Part shown: positions 33,485-42,780 of the stretch, one piece after another
Layout of the letters: every line of letters begins with the position of its first letter
How positions within the stretch are numbered: position 1 is the stretch's first letter
Origin: Flavobacteriales bacterium
GTDB lineage: Bacteria > Bacteroidota > Bacteroidia > Flavobacteriales > Schleiferiaceae
Length of the DNA: 64,000 bases
Reading direction: 5' to 3'
NCBI GenBank assembly: GCA_002707525.1
Contig: PAND01000018.1
Span: 65,759-129,758 of the forward strand
Translations under genes and position numbers: made by a program
The notes under the pieces: generated by a model
Database searches by the model: none
What the model was told of the DNA's origin: nothing
The model's input: only the letters and a program-made list of their open reading frames with translations

Positions 33485-33504
33485 TCGCAATAAAAGTAAA
33501 CGCT

Positions 33505-34206
33505 ATGAAGTTTGGTGTAATTACCTTTCCGGGGTCAAACTGTGACCAAGACATGATTTATGTATTGGATACTATCATGGATTATGATGTGGTCAACCTC
33601 TGGCATAAAGACACTGATCTTCAAGAGGTAGATTGCGTAGTTCTACCTGGTGGATTTTCATACGGAGATTACTTACGCTCTGGAGCTATAGCCAAGATGA
33701 GTCCAATTATGGGCAGTGTCATTGATTTTGCGAATAACGGCGGTTATGTATTAGGGGTATGCAATGGATTTCAAATACTAACTGAAAGTGGCTTATTACC
33801 CGGGGCGCTGAGGCACAATAACAGTCATAAATTTATCTGTAAAAACGTATTTATCAAACCCATAAGTACTTCAGCGGGAATTACAGCAGATCTTGACCAT
33901 AATCGCGGCTATAAAATACCAATCGCTCATGGCGAAGGAAACTACTATTGTTCTAACGAAACTTTAGAAAATTTAAAAGCAAACGATCAAATTCTCTTTA
34001 AATATTCCAATCAATCCGGTGATGTAAATGAGGCTGATAATCCTAACGGAGCCATCGAAAATATTGCAGGTGTCTGTAATGAAGAAAAGAATGTTTTTGG
34101 AATGATGCCGCATCCAGAACGTGCTGCTGATTCAGAATTGAAAAATGAAGACGGTTTGGAGCTCTTCAAAAGCATGATTAATCATATGTCTATAGCCTTG
34201 ACTTAA
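33505..34206 (+). CDS. purQ: Phosphoribosylformylglycinamidine synthase, glutaminase subunit
   Basis: It supplies ammonia for the fourth step of purine synthesis. The 233-residue class I glutamine amidotransferase starts MKFGVITFPGSNCDQD, has the nucleophile C86 in LGVCNGFQIL and the His/Glu pair in MMPHPERAAD. The presence of a separate PurQ implies separate PurL and PurS subunits elsewhere. It is monocistronic, with its own promoter and terminator. Confidence 0.96.
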   Translation: MKFGVITFPGSNCDQDMIYVLDTIMDYDVVNLWHKDTDLQEVDCVVLPGGFSYGDYLRSGAIAKMSPIMGSVIDFANNGGYVLGVCNGFQILTESGLLPGALRHNNSHKFICKNVFIKPISTSAGITADLDHNRGYKIPIAHGEGNYYCSNETLENLKANDQILFKYSNQSGDVNEADNPNGAIENIAGVCNEEKNVFGMMPHPERAADSELKNEDGLELFKSMINHMSIALT

Positions 34207-34220
34207 AGCCTATGAAATAA

Positions 34221-34250
34221 AAAACCCTTCTGAATTCAGAAGGGTTTTTT
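34221..34250. terminator. Bidirectional terminator between purQ and the BNR-repeat protein gene
   Basis: AAAACCCTTCTGAA and its exact complement TTCAGAAGGGTTTT form a 14-bp perfect palindrome (34221-34248) with A and T tracts on either side, serving both convergent genes. Confidence 0.88.
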
Positions 34251-34269
34251 GTTTTAAACTCAATAGGGT

Positions 34270-37200
34270 CTATTGCAATATCAACGGAATGTTATCTATA
34301 ACATCGTTTTGAATAAGTTGGACCATGTAGGCACCACGTGCCCAATCTTGTACATCTATATCTAAAGAACCATTTATAGTGGTTACTAGCATAGTGCGGC
34401 CAGCTGCATCAAGAATTCTTAAGTCAGAATTGCCGTCTATGCGAATCGTTAAAATATTTACGGCTGGGTTTGGGAAGACTTCATAACCCGATAAAAGTTC
34501 CTCATCTAATCCTATATTATTAACGCTGTACACATCAGAAATGTTAGAGCATTGGATATTTGAGGTGATTTCTACATAATAATCACCATTGGAGCTGGGT
34601 ATATAAGTAGAAGCGGTAGCTCCTCCAATAGGGCTCGTGTTAGCGTCAAACCATTGGAAAGTATAGCTTCCTGGCGGCGTTGTAGCTTCGAGCTCACCTG
34701 TTAAAGCGTCTTGAGACACAGTAGGCTTATTTGGAGCCGGCTGTACACTCATAGAACGTTGCTTTGTATTTGAGCAACCAGTTATTGGGTCTGTATAGGT
34801 GTAATAAATCCAATGTGAACCAACACCTGCAATATTTGGAAAAATGGAACCGTTGGACACACCCGTACCAGAATAAATCCCACCAACGGGAAGACCTCCT
34901 GTCAGCATTTTTGGGTCTTCTAACTCACATACATAACCTTGTGAGGCTAGGCTAACAACAGGTAGGGCGTTTACCGTTATTGTAAGCGAATCGAATACCA
35001 CCTTAGAAGAAACACAGTCGTCTGAACTTGTCATTTTAACTTTGAGTATATCTCCATCCAATAACACTCCTGCAAAAGAAGTGCCTCCGGAATAAACAAC
35101 ACTTCCATTGATCATCCAATCAAATGATGGCGATAGCCCGCCGTTCGAATACGTTGCTGAAGCAAAAACACTATCGTTTTCACAAACCGTGGAGGAATTC
35201 ACTGCAAGAGATACAGAGGAAGCTGGAGCTGTTTGGATATCCACATAATTAACAAGTAAAACAGAATCTGAACCTACTGCATTACTCACTACAAGTTTTA
35301 CATCATAAATCCCTGGAGCAGCATAGATTACTGAAGGGCTTGCCAAGGTTGAAGTTGACGGTGTTCCTCCTGGGAAATACCACATACGAGTTGTTGGCGA
35401 CGGCGTAGTAAAATCGTAAAATTTCAAAGTCTGTCCCACACATGCAGCGGTATCACCCACCAAGGATGCTACAGGAGCAATTTGGGCTTGACCACTGATA
35501 TTAATATTATCAATGAAAATATTGTTTCCATAGCCATTTACCGCAACAAACTTGACGCGCATGCCCGACATTCCGCTGTAAGCGTTCAAATCAATTGAAG
35601 GACACGACACATTCGCGTTCCCAAAACACCAATTAGATGCACTATTTGGCACAAACGAACTGGATAACTGCCCAGCAGTACTGAAAGAAGCATCGTCCGA
35701 TCTCCAACTAGCCAATTCATTCCAACTAGAACCACAATCTCCGCTGATATATACCTTCAAGCTATCCGTATATCCTGAGGAATAATAGGATGAGGCATAT
35801 TCAAAAGTCATTGTAACTAGGGTATCATTAGAGAAATCAAGAGGCGGGCTTATTAATTCATCTACCTGACCGTTACTAGAGTATGAATAATGACTCACAC
35901 TCATAGCTGTTGAACCTGGCGTTGACCCAGCAACCGTCGCGGACGACCATGTAATACGGTTGTCCGGGTTAGAGATTTCCCAGCCATTAAAGCCATTTTC
36001 AAAATCTTCCACGAAGGGTAGCATTGCTCCACCTACAGAAATAGCTTGAAACTTAGTCGTATCATCTGTTCCGTAATTATTACTCACTGTTAGAGTTACA
36101 GTATAATTTCCCGTTGAGCTAAATATAATCTGTGGATTCTCTGAACTATCATTGGTTCCTCCAACAAAACTGTGTGAAGACGGGGTAATTTGCCAATACC
36201 ATGACGTTGGCTGTCCTGTTGATGCATCTGATAATTGAATGGTGTCAAGCAATCCACATGTATTGTACGGGTCAGCATTAAAAATCGCCTCCGGTGCCGT
36301 ACTCAAGCCTGCCATCATAGGACTTTGCCAAACGCCTCTTCCAAAGGTACCAATACGCAACAAGGACTGATCTTCATATACCTCAAGATCACTGACTATA
36401 ACGTTTGGTAAATCCTTATTGAAGCTGACCCATATAGGATAAATTGAGCTCTTATAGTAAACCCCTATGTCTGTTCCAACATAAACGCCATCACTACCAT
36501 TGCCTTCGAAAACAATTGCCGTCGCAGGGACATTTGGGAGCCCTGTTGAAATATTGGTCCAGGTTAAACCTCCATTAAAGCTTTCCATCGCTTTCTTATT
36601 CCCATTATATCCGCCAATAGCAATAGCAATGTGATTTTCATCGTCCGGGTCAATTGCTATACCTAACACATTTGACCCTGGGACCAAACTCCCGGTTGGT
36701 GTAATTGTAGACCAAGTAGAACCCGCGTTGATGGACTTATATACGTTTTGATTGATGAGTACATAAATGAAATCCGTATTGCTTTTGGCGACTTCAAACT
36801 CGTCAATATTTGAGTTCCCGTTGACATTATTTGTTGACGTTGCAGTCCAGCTTTGACCTCCGTTTACAGATTTCCATAATCTTGTGAAACCAGCATAAAT
36901 AGTATTTGAAATAACAGGATCGGCATTAAATGGTGTTACCCAATTCCCAGAACCCGCAGGCGATAGGTTATTAATCGGTGAGAAAAAACTGCCGCCATTA
37001 TTACTCCTGTAGAAATCTCCATAATAAACAGAGGTATAAAGAATATTGTCATTAACGGCATCCACACCATTGTCCATTCCATCTCCACCAGTAACCTCTG
37101 ACCAGTTGAATGTATTCGAACGTAAATGTGAACCATTATCTTGAGCACCGGCAACAATTAATGAAGTATCTGAAGTGCTTTGGCTTATTTTATAATATTG

Positions 37201-38601
37201 GGAGATGTTCATTCCGTCATTCAACTCAGACCATGATGCACCGCCATTATTTGTTTTATAGACCCCGCCATCTGTGCCCACATAGAGCTCTGAAGTATTT
37301 GGTCTGAATATTGCGTCGTGGTGATCAGCATGAACATACGGTGTAGAACCTGCACCATACCAATGACCAACTATAGACCAAGTGGAACCCCCATTGGTAG
37401 ACTTCCAAATATTTACTCCCCCTACATAAATGGTGTTTTCATTATTTGGATCACACGCAATAGACATATCGTACCATGCCTGTCCTCCAGATCCTGAACC
37501 CGTGTTTGACCAACCCATGATATTAGGGGTGGAACTCATTTGCGTCCAAGAGTTTCCTCCATTTTCAGAACGGTAAACTCCACCATAACCATTGTTGCTA
37601 TCGCCGTAAACTACGTAAAGGGTCCCAGGGGTATTACTTGCGGCTAACTCACATCTGTTCTTTCCACTTGTAGGTAGACCGTTGGATAATTGCTGCCATG
37701 TATCCCCAGCGTTAACTGATCTATACACCCTGGGTGAGCCGCCTGAAGTAGTGGCATAAGCAGTATCTCCATTGCCTATATGAAGTCCATAAAATGACCC
37801 AATTTGCTCTAGTGTAAAACTGTTACCTGCATCAGTAGACCTGTAAACACCTCCGTTCGTGGCGGCAATAATAATATCTGTATTATCCGGATCTATATTT
37901 ACACGGCCAATTCTTAAATTCTGACTCACATTAAATGACAGTCCTGTTGTTCCCCAGGTTAAACCACCATCAGTAGACTTTAAAAGACCATAACTGTACG
38001 TATCGGCACCATCGCGATCTCCCGTGGCTAAATACATGATATTTGGATTGGTTGGATCAATTGCAAGATCACTTATTCCAAGATTGGTAAGTTCGTTTGT
38101 AAAGGTCTGCCAGCTCTGTCCATCATTATAGCTCACCCATAGACCTCCGGCGGGTGCTCCTGCATAAATAGTATCATTATGCAAAGGGTGAAATGCTACG
38201 TTGTTGATTCGGCCTATTCCACCGCCAGAAGGAGCATTAAATGGGCCCATAGCTTTCCATTGGCCATATTCCGTTGCGTTTTTATTTTTCTGGGACTGAA
38301 TAGCTTGATATAACACGCTTGGATTTGGTCTTACACCATCTGCGCCAACGCGCTGACCCATCATGTATTCCCAACGACGGTATTGTTTGATTCCATGACC
38401 TTTTTCATAGGCCACACCCTTATGGGCTCTTTCAAACTTTGAGACAACCGTGTTAAAGTTCACTCGATAATCTTGCATGGCTTCAACCCATGTCATTTCT
38501 CGAATCTCCTTGTCTGTTAATGTTTTAGACGCAGATTTTTGTGCTTTTAATATAAATGTGGCGGCAATAAAGGCTAACGATAAGGTAAGTTTTCGTAGCA
38601 T
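34270..38601 (-). CDS. Giant T9SS-exported protein with sialidase/BNR-like propeller and PKD domains
   Basis: The 1443-residue exported protein has a signal peptide (1-20). About 100-760 is a beta-propeller region with many BNR/Asp-box-like repeats (STDGGLTWG, SNDGQSWQTF, STNGGSTWS). A PKD-like domain (about 775-870), a jelly-roll/MAM-like segment starting EDFENGFNGWE (about 870-1060), a second PKD and Ig-like parts follow. The end (VFPNPAVNILTIRI...DLRILDAAGRTM) is a type A T9SS sorting domain. I see no catalytic residues for a known enzyme; adhesion or surface binding is likely. A true sialidase activity is not supported. Confidence 0.87.
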   Translation of the reverse strand: MLRKLTLSLAFIAATFILKAQKSASKTLTDKEIREMTWVEAMQDYRVNFNTVVSKFERAHKGVAYEKGHGIKQYRRWEYMMGQRVGADGVRPNPSVLYQAIQSQKNKNATEYGQWKAMGPFNAPSGGGIGRINNVAFHPLHNDTIYAGAPAGGLWVSYNDGQSWQTFTNELTNLGISDLAIDPTNPNIMYLATGDRDGADTYSYGLLKSTDGGLTWGTTGLSFNVSQNLRIGRVNIDPDNTDIIIAATNGGVYRSTDAGNSFTLEQIGSFYGLHIGNGDTAYATTSGGSPRVYRSVNAGDTWQQLSNGLPTSGKNRCELAASNTPGTLYVVYGDSNNGYGGVYRSENGGNSWTQMSSTPNIMGWSNTGSGSGGQAWYDMSIACDPNNENTIYVGGVNIWKSTNGGSTWSIVGHWYGAGSTPYVHADHHDAIFRPNTSELYVGTDGGVYKTNNGGASWSELNDGMNISQYYKISQSTSDTSLIVAGAQDNGSHLRSNTFNWSEVTGGDGMDNGVDAVNDNILYTSVYYGDFYRSNNGGSFFSPINNLSPAGSGNWVTPFNADPVISNTIYAGFTRLWKSVNGGQSWTATSTNNVNGNSNIDEFEVAKSNTDFIYVLINQNVYKSINAGSTWSTITPTGSLVPGSNVLGIAIDPDDENHIAIAIGGYNGNKKAMESFNGGLTWTNISTGLPNVPATAIVFEGNGSDGVYVGTDIGVYYKSSIYPIWVSFNKDLPNVIVSDLEVYEDQSLLRIGTFGRGVWQSPMMAGLSTAPEAIFNADPYNTCGLLDTIQLSDASTGQPTSWYWQITPSSHSFVGGTNDSSENPQIIFSSTGNYTVTLTVSNNYGTDDTTKFQAISVGGAMLPFVEDFENGFNGWEISNPDNRITWSSATVAGSTPGSTAMSVSHYSYSSNGQVDELISPPLDFSNDTLVTMTFEYASSYYSSGYTDSLKVYISGDCGSSWNELASWRSDDASFSTAGQLSSSFVPNSASNWCFGNANVSCPSIDLNAYSGMSGMRVKFVAVNGYGNNIFIDNINISGQAQIAPVASLVGDTAACVGQTLKFYDFTTPSPTTRMWYFPGGTPSTSTLASPSVIYAAPGIYDVKLVVSNAVGSDSVLLVNYVDIQTAPASSVSLAVNSSTVCENDSVFASATYSNGGLSPSFDWMINGSVVYSGGTSFAGVLLDGDILKVKMTSSDDCVSSKVVFDSLTITVNALPVVSLASQGYVCELEDPKMLTGGLPVGGIYSGTGVSNGSIFPNIAGVGSHWIYYTYTDPITGCSNTKQRSMSVQPAPNKPTVSQDALTGELEATTPPGSYTFQWFDANTSPIGGATASTYIPSSNGDYYVEITSNIQCSNISDVYSVNNIGLDEELLSGYEVFPNPAVNILTIRIDGNSDLRILDAAGRTMLVTTINGSLDIDVQDWARGAYMVQLIQNDVIDNIPLILQ

Positions 38602-38644
38602 GTGAATTTGTTAAGGAGGCTAAAACTACAAAATCTGCTCTTAT

Positions 38645-40402
38645 TTATTCATTCGTTTCCGCAGTGATTATAAGCTTTAACTCATTGAGTTGCGTTTCGT
38701 CAATAGTGGCAGGAGCATCTATCATCACGTCTCGTCCTGAATTATTTTTTGGGAAAGCAATAAAATCTCGGATGACTTCTGCACCTCCAAGGATTGCTAC
38801 GAGTCGATCAAAACCAAAAGCTAAACCTCCATGTGGCGGGGCGCCATATTCGAAGGCACTCATTAAGAATCCAAACTGCTTCTCAGCCTCCTCTTTTGAG
38901 AAACCAAGTAAGTCGAACATTCTGCTTTGTAGCGCTCGATCATGGATACGTATGGAACCTCCGCCAATTTCATTTCCGTTTAACACTAAATCATATGCGT
39001 TTGCACGTACTTTTCCTGGATCTGTTTCAATCAATCCTATATCCTCGGGCTTAGGTGAAGTAAACGGGTGATGCATTGCGTGGTAACGCTTTGATTCGTG
39101 GTCCCATTCTAACAATGGAAAGTCAACTACCCATAACGGAGCAAAATCCTCTGGATTGCGCAATCCCATTTCTTCTGCAATATGAAGTCTTAACTCAGAG
39201 GTAGCCTTTCTAGTCAAGCGCTCCTCGCCAGCTAATATTAAAATCAAATCCCCTGAGTTTGCTCCACATGCTTTAGCCCACTCTGCTTGTTGCTCTTGCG
39301 TGTAAAATTTATCTACAGAGCTCTTGTAAGTACCGTCCTCATTTACCTTACAATACACCATGCCTTTCATTCCAATGTCCGGACGCTTTACCCAATTAGT
39401 TAATCTATCAATCTGCTTACGCGTCCATGAGGCTGCACCGGGAACGGCAATACCCAATACTGTCTCTGCTTGATCGAATACCATGAAACCAAGATGCTGA
39501 GTGAGCAAATTTAAATTCGCCAACTCCATACCAAAACGGGTATCCGGTTTATCATTCCCAAATCGTTCCATGGATTCCGCATAAGTAATGCGAGGCACAT
39601 TGTCAATTTGAACACCCTTAACCTCGTTTAAAAGGTGAAGCAGCAATCCCTCAAACGTGTTTAGAATATCTTCTTGCTCTACAAACGCCATCTCACAATC
39701 AATCTGCGTGAATTCAGGTTGACGATCCGCTCTTAAATCCTCATCACGAAAACATCGCGTAATCTGAAAATACCTGTCATAACCGCTAACCATAAGTAAC
39801 TGCTTGAATGTCTGCGGACTTTGTGGTAAAGCATAAAATTTACCCTCCTGCATACGAGAAGGAACCACGAAATCTCTTGCACCCTCTGGGGTAGATTTAA
39901 TTAAAAATGGTGTTTCAATATCCATGAAACCCTCTTGATCTAAATATTTTCGTACCTCAATATTTACGCGATTTCGCAATGCTAAATTTCGTTGAAGCGG
40001 AGTTCGACGCAAGTCTAAATACCTGTACTTCATTCTTAATTCTTCGCCGCCATCGCTCTCTTCTTCAATTGTAAACGGTGGCGTTTCGGATGCATTCAGT
40101 ACGCTAAGATGAGAGCTCTTTAGTTCAATATCCCCTGTTGACATATTCGCATTTTTACTATGCCTTTCTATCACTTCACCTTTTATTTGAACAACCCACT
40201 CACGGCCTAATTTTCTTGCCTCTTGCAATAAATTAGCATTCCACTCTTCATTGAAGGCCACCTGAGTAATGCCATAACGATCACGTAAATCAAGAAAAGT
40301 CATTCCCCCTAATTCACGCGAGCGTTGCACCCAACCCGCTAGTGTAACTTCCTGTCCTATGTGTGAGGCGCGCAATTCGCCGCAAGTATGAGATCTGTAC
40401 AT
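38645..40402 (-). CDS. aspS: Aspartyl-tRNA synthetase
   Basis: The 585-residue class II synthetase charges tRNA(Asp). An OB-fold anticodon-binding domain (1 to about 110) precedes the catalytic core. Motif 2 is [18 protein letters not shown] and motif 3 includes [16 protein letters not shown]. The bacterial GAD insertion lies around 290-410. No aspartyl/asparaginyl distinction is made here. It is divergent from tadA. Confidence 0.97.
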   Translation of the reverse strand: MYRSHTCGELRASHIGQEVTLAGWVQRSRELGGMTFLDLRDRYGITQVAFNEEWNANLLQEARKLGREWVVQIKGEVIERHSKNANMSTGDIELKSSHLSVLNASETPPFTIEEESDGGEELRMKYRYLDLRRTPLQRNLALRNRVNIEVRKYLDQEGFMDIETPFLIKSTPEGARDFVVPSRMQEGKFYALPQSPQTFKQLLMVSGYDRYFQITRCFRDEDLRADRQPEFTQIDCEMAFVEQEDILNTFEGLLLHLLNEVKGVQIDNVPRITYAESMERFGNDKPDTRFGMELANLNLLTQHLGFMVFDQAETVLGIAVPGAASWTRKQIDRLTNWVKRPDIGMKGMVYCKVNEDGTYKSSVDKFYTQEQQAEWAKACGANSGDLILILAGEERLTRKATSELRLHIAEEMGLRNPEDFAPLWVVDFPLLEWDHESKRYHAMHHPFTSPKPEDIGLIETDPGKVRANAYDLVLNGNEIGGGSIRIHDRALQSRMFDLLGFSKEEAEKQFGFLMSAFEYGAPPHGGLAFGFDRLVAILGGAEVIRDFIAFPKNNSGRDVMIDAPATIDETQLNELKLIITAETNE

Positions 40403-40422
40403 CTTACTTTATGTTTGAATCG

Positions 40423-40430
40423 CAAAAATA
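40423..40430 (-). promoter_or_regulatory. -7 promoter element for aspS
   Basis: TATTTTTG on the minus strand is an exact TAnnTTTG match, with about a 14-nt predicted leader to the ATG at 40402. Confidence 0.5.
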
Positions 40431-40468
40431 GCCAAACTTGTGAGGCAAATCCCTATTTTGCGTTGAAG

Positions 40469-40912
40469 ATGATAGAGCTAGACAATCATAGCATATTCAT
40501 GAAAGCCGCGCTTGCTGAAGCACGCTTGGCTGAGCGTAAAGGTGAAGTGCCTGTTGGAGCCGTAATTACGGCTAATGGACGCATTATAGCAAGAGGGCAT
40601 AATCTAACAGAGCAACTTACGGATGTAACGGCACATGCAGAAATACAAGCAATAACGGCAGCATCAAATTATTTAGGTTCTAAATACCTACAAAAATGTA
40701 CACTGTATGTAACCTTAGAACCCTGTCCTATGTGTGCTGGAGCAATTTATTGGTCACAAATTGGTCGTGTTGTTTACGGTGCCAATGACGCTAAACGAGG
40801 GTTTAAAGAACATGGGGGTGAGCTTCACCCTAAAACGGAAATAATTTCCGGAATTATGCAACAAGAATGCAGTGAAATAATGACAACTTTCTTCCAAAGA
40901 AAACGCAAATAA
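40469..40912 (+). CDS. tadA: tRNA-specific adenosine deaminase
   Basis: It converts the wobble adenosine of tRNA(Arg) ACG to inosine. The 147-residue enzyme has the zinc deaminase motifs: HAE with H56 and E58, and PCPMC with C86 and C89. An open frame extends 27 codons upstream into the aspS promoter region, but the ATG at 40469 gives the expected length. The symporter gene begins 4 bp after its stop codon. Confidence 0.95.
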   Translation: MIELDNHSIFMKAALAEARLAERKGEVPVGAVITANGRIIARGHNLTEQLTDVTAHAEIQAITAASNYLGSKYLQKCTLYVTLEPCPMCAGAIYWSQIGRVVYGANDAKRGFKEHGGELHPKTEIISGIMQQECSEIMTTFFQRKRK

Positions 40913-40916
40913 ACCC

Positions 40917-42734
40917 ATGACACTAAGCACCTTAGACCTTTTTGTACTCGTCTTATTGCTCTCTGCAACTGTGCTTATAGGCATGTATTTTGGTCGAAGC
41001 AAAAAGTCCTCAGTAAGTGAATACTTTCTAGGTGGACGTTCGCTCCCTTGGTACATAGCTGGAATATCAATGGTAGCAACAACGTTTGCTGCAGACACTC
41101 CTTTAGCCGTAACTGAATTGGTAGGACAGTATGGAATAAGTGGAAACTGGCTTTGGTGGAACCTACTGGCAGGAGGAATGCTCACTACAGTGTTTTTCGC
41201 GCGTCTATGGCGTCGTTCTGGTCTCACTACCGAAGTAGAATTTATTGAATTCAGATATTCTGGCCGCCCTGCTGCGCTATTGAGAGCATTCAAGTCCATC
41301 TACTTAGGAGCATTCATGAATATTTTAATCATGGGTTGGGTGAATGTTGCTATGATTACACTTTTGCAAGGCTTCTTTGGCCTTTCCTATTCAGAAGCCT
41401 TCACTTGGACAGGCATTGCTCTTGTTGGAGTTGTTATTTACGTAAGCTTCAGTGGTCTAAAAGGAGTGGTTTACACGGACGTTTTTCAATTTGTTCTTGC
41501 AATGGCAGGATCTATTGTTTTAGCACTATATGTACTCCAATCTCCTGAAGTAGGAGGTATTTCAGGGCTAAAAGAAGCCCTTCCACCAGAGACTTTTGAG
41601 TTTTTACCTTCAATAGGAAACGCAACTTCATCCGAAGGCAGTTATCAAATAACGCTTGCGTCTTTTCTTGCTTTTTTTGGAATGGTATGGTGGTCTTCTT
41701 GGTATCCTGGTGCTGAACCAGGAGGAGGAGGGTATAGTGCTCAACGAATGTTGGCCACAAAAGACGAACGTTCCTCTTTTTTAGCGAGCGCCTTATTCCA
41801 AATTGGGCATTATGCCGTAAGGCCTTGGCCTTGGATTTTAGTTGCCCTTAGTGCCATTGCATTATATGGGTCTAAGGGAAATCCCGCAGAAGACTTACCG
41901 GATTTTATTTCTTATGAAATGTTAACTGAAAACGTTGGTCTAGAAAGGTTAACCCAAACGGAATCAAGTGAATATAATGCATGGCTAGATTCATGGAGTA
42001 ACGTGTATGGTGAACAATTGCCTCAGGCAGTTAAATACAATCAAGATTATCGTTTTGGCTATATTTTTATCATGCGTGATTTTATGCCTAAAGGCCTACT
42101 AGGAATGCTGTTAGCTTCTTTTTTTGCTGCTTACATGTCCACGATGTCAACTCAATTAAATTGGGGTGCCTCTTACTTAATTAATGATTTTTATTTACGG
42201 TTCGTTAATCCCAATTCGCCAAGGAAAAAGACCCTGAATATGTCCAAATTAGTAACTCTCCTTCTTGCGATTCTAGGTTTATTTGTCACTTCTATGATGG
42301 ACAGCATTGCAGGCGTTTGGCAGTTTATTATGGAATGTGGAGCAGGGCTTGGTTTAGTGCTCATTCTAAGATGGTACTGGTGGAGAATTAATGCTTGGAC
42401 TGAAATCGCTGCCACCTTAGCGCCATTCATTGGTTACGGTATTGCTCATACTCTGCTTCATTGGGCTTTCCCCAATAGCTTCTTTTTTACCGTATGCTTT
42501 ACAACAGTAGCATGGGTTACGACCATGTATTTAACTAGTCATGAGCCGTTTTATACACTAGTAAAGTTTTATAAAACGGTTCAGCCTGGAGGAGCTTGGA
42601 AACCTATTGCGTTGAAAGTAAGTGAAGCAAACCTGCACGGTCCATCATCCCTCATGCTACTTCTGCATTGGATACTTGGAATTGCGGCCGTATATGGTGC
42701 ACTCTTCACAGTAGGTGCGTTGCTGTTTCGTTAA
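40917..42734 (+). CDS. Sodium:solute symporter (SSS family)
   Basis: The 605-residue membrane protein has about 13 to 15 helices. The SSS landmarks include FLGGRSLPWYIAGISMVATTFAADTPLA near the N-terminus and the SGLKGVVYTDVFQF segment. Family substrates range from sugars to amino acids and carboxylates; the substrate is not readable here. It probably shares a transcript with tadA. Confidence 0.9.
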   Translation: MTLSTLDLFVLVLLLSATVLIGMYFGRSKKSSVSEYFLGGRSLPWYIAGISMVATTFAADTPLAVTELVGQYGISGNWLWWNLLAGGMLTTVFFARLWRRSGLTTEVEFIEFRYSGRPAALLRAFKSIYLGAFMNILIMGWVNVAMITLLQGFFGLSYSEAFTWTGIALVGVVIYVSFSGLKGVVYTDVFQFVLAMAGSIVLALYVLQSPEVGGISGLKEALPPETFEFLPSIGNATSSEGSYQITLASFLAFFGMVWWSSWYPGAEPGGGGYSAQRMLATKDERSSFLASALFQIGHYAVRPWPWILVALSAIALYGSKGNPAEDLPDFISYEMLTENVGLERLTQTESSEYNAWLDSWSNVYGEQLPQAVKYNQDYRFGYIFIMRDFMPKGLLGMLLASFFAAYMSTMSTQLNWGASYLINDFYLRFVNPNSPRKKTLNMSKLVTLLLAILGLFVTSMMDSIAGVWQFIMECGAGLGLVLILRWYWWRINAWTEIAATLAPFIGYGIAHTLLHWAFPNSFFFTVCFTTVAWVTTMYLTSHEPFYTLVKFYKTVQPGGAWKPIALKVSEANLHGPSSLMLLLHWILGIAAVYGALFTVGALLFR

Positions 42735-42740
42735 ATAAAC

Positions 42741-42777
42741 AAATAAAAGCCCGACCTAAGCCGGGCATGATTTATTT
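42741..42777. terminator. Probable bidirectional terminator between the symporter gene and infB
   Basis: GCCCG (42749-42753) pairs with CGGGC (42762-42766), flanked by complementary AAATAAA and TTTATTT. It lies between two convergent genes. The stem is short and the T-tract interrupted. Confidence 0.6.
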
Positions 42778-42780
42778 AAA

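Noticed and set aside
34270-38601. Annotation as a true sialidase
   Set aside because: Asp-box-like repeats alone do not show activity; catalytic motifs of sialidases were not seen.
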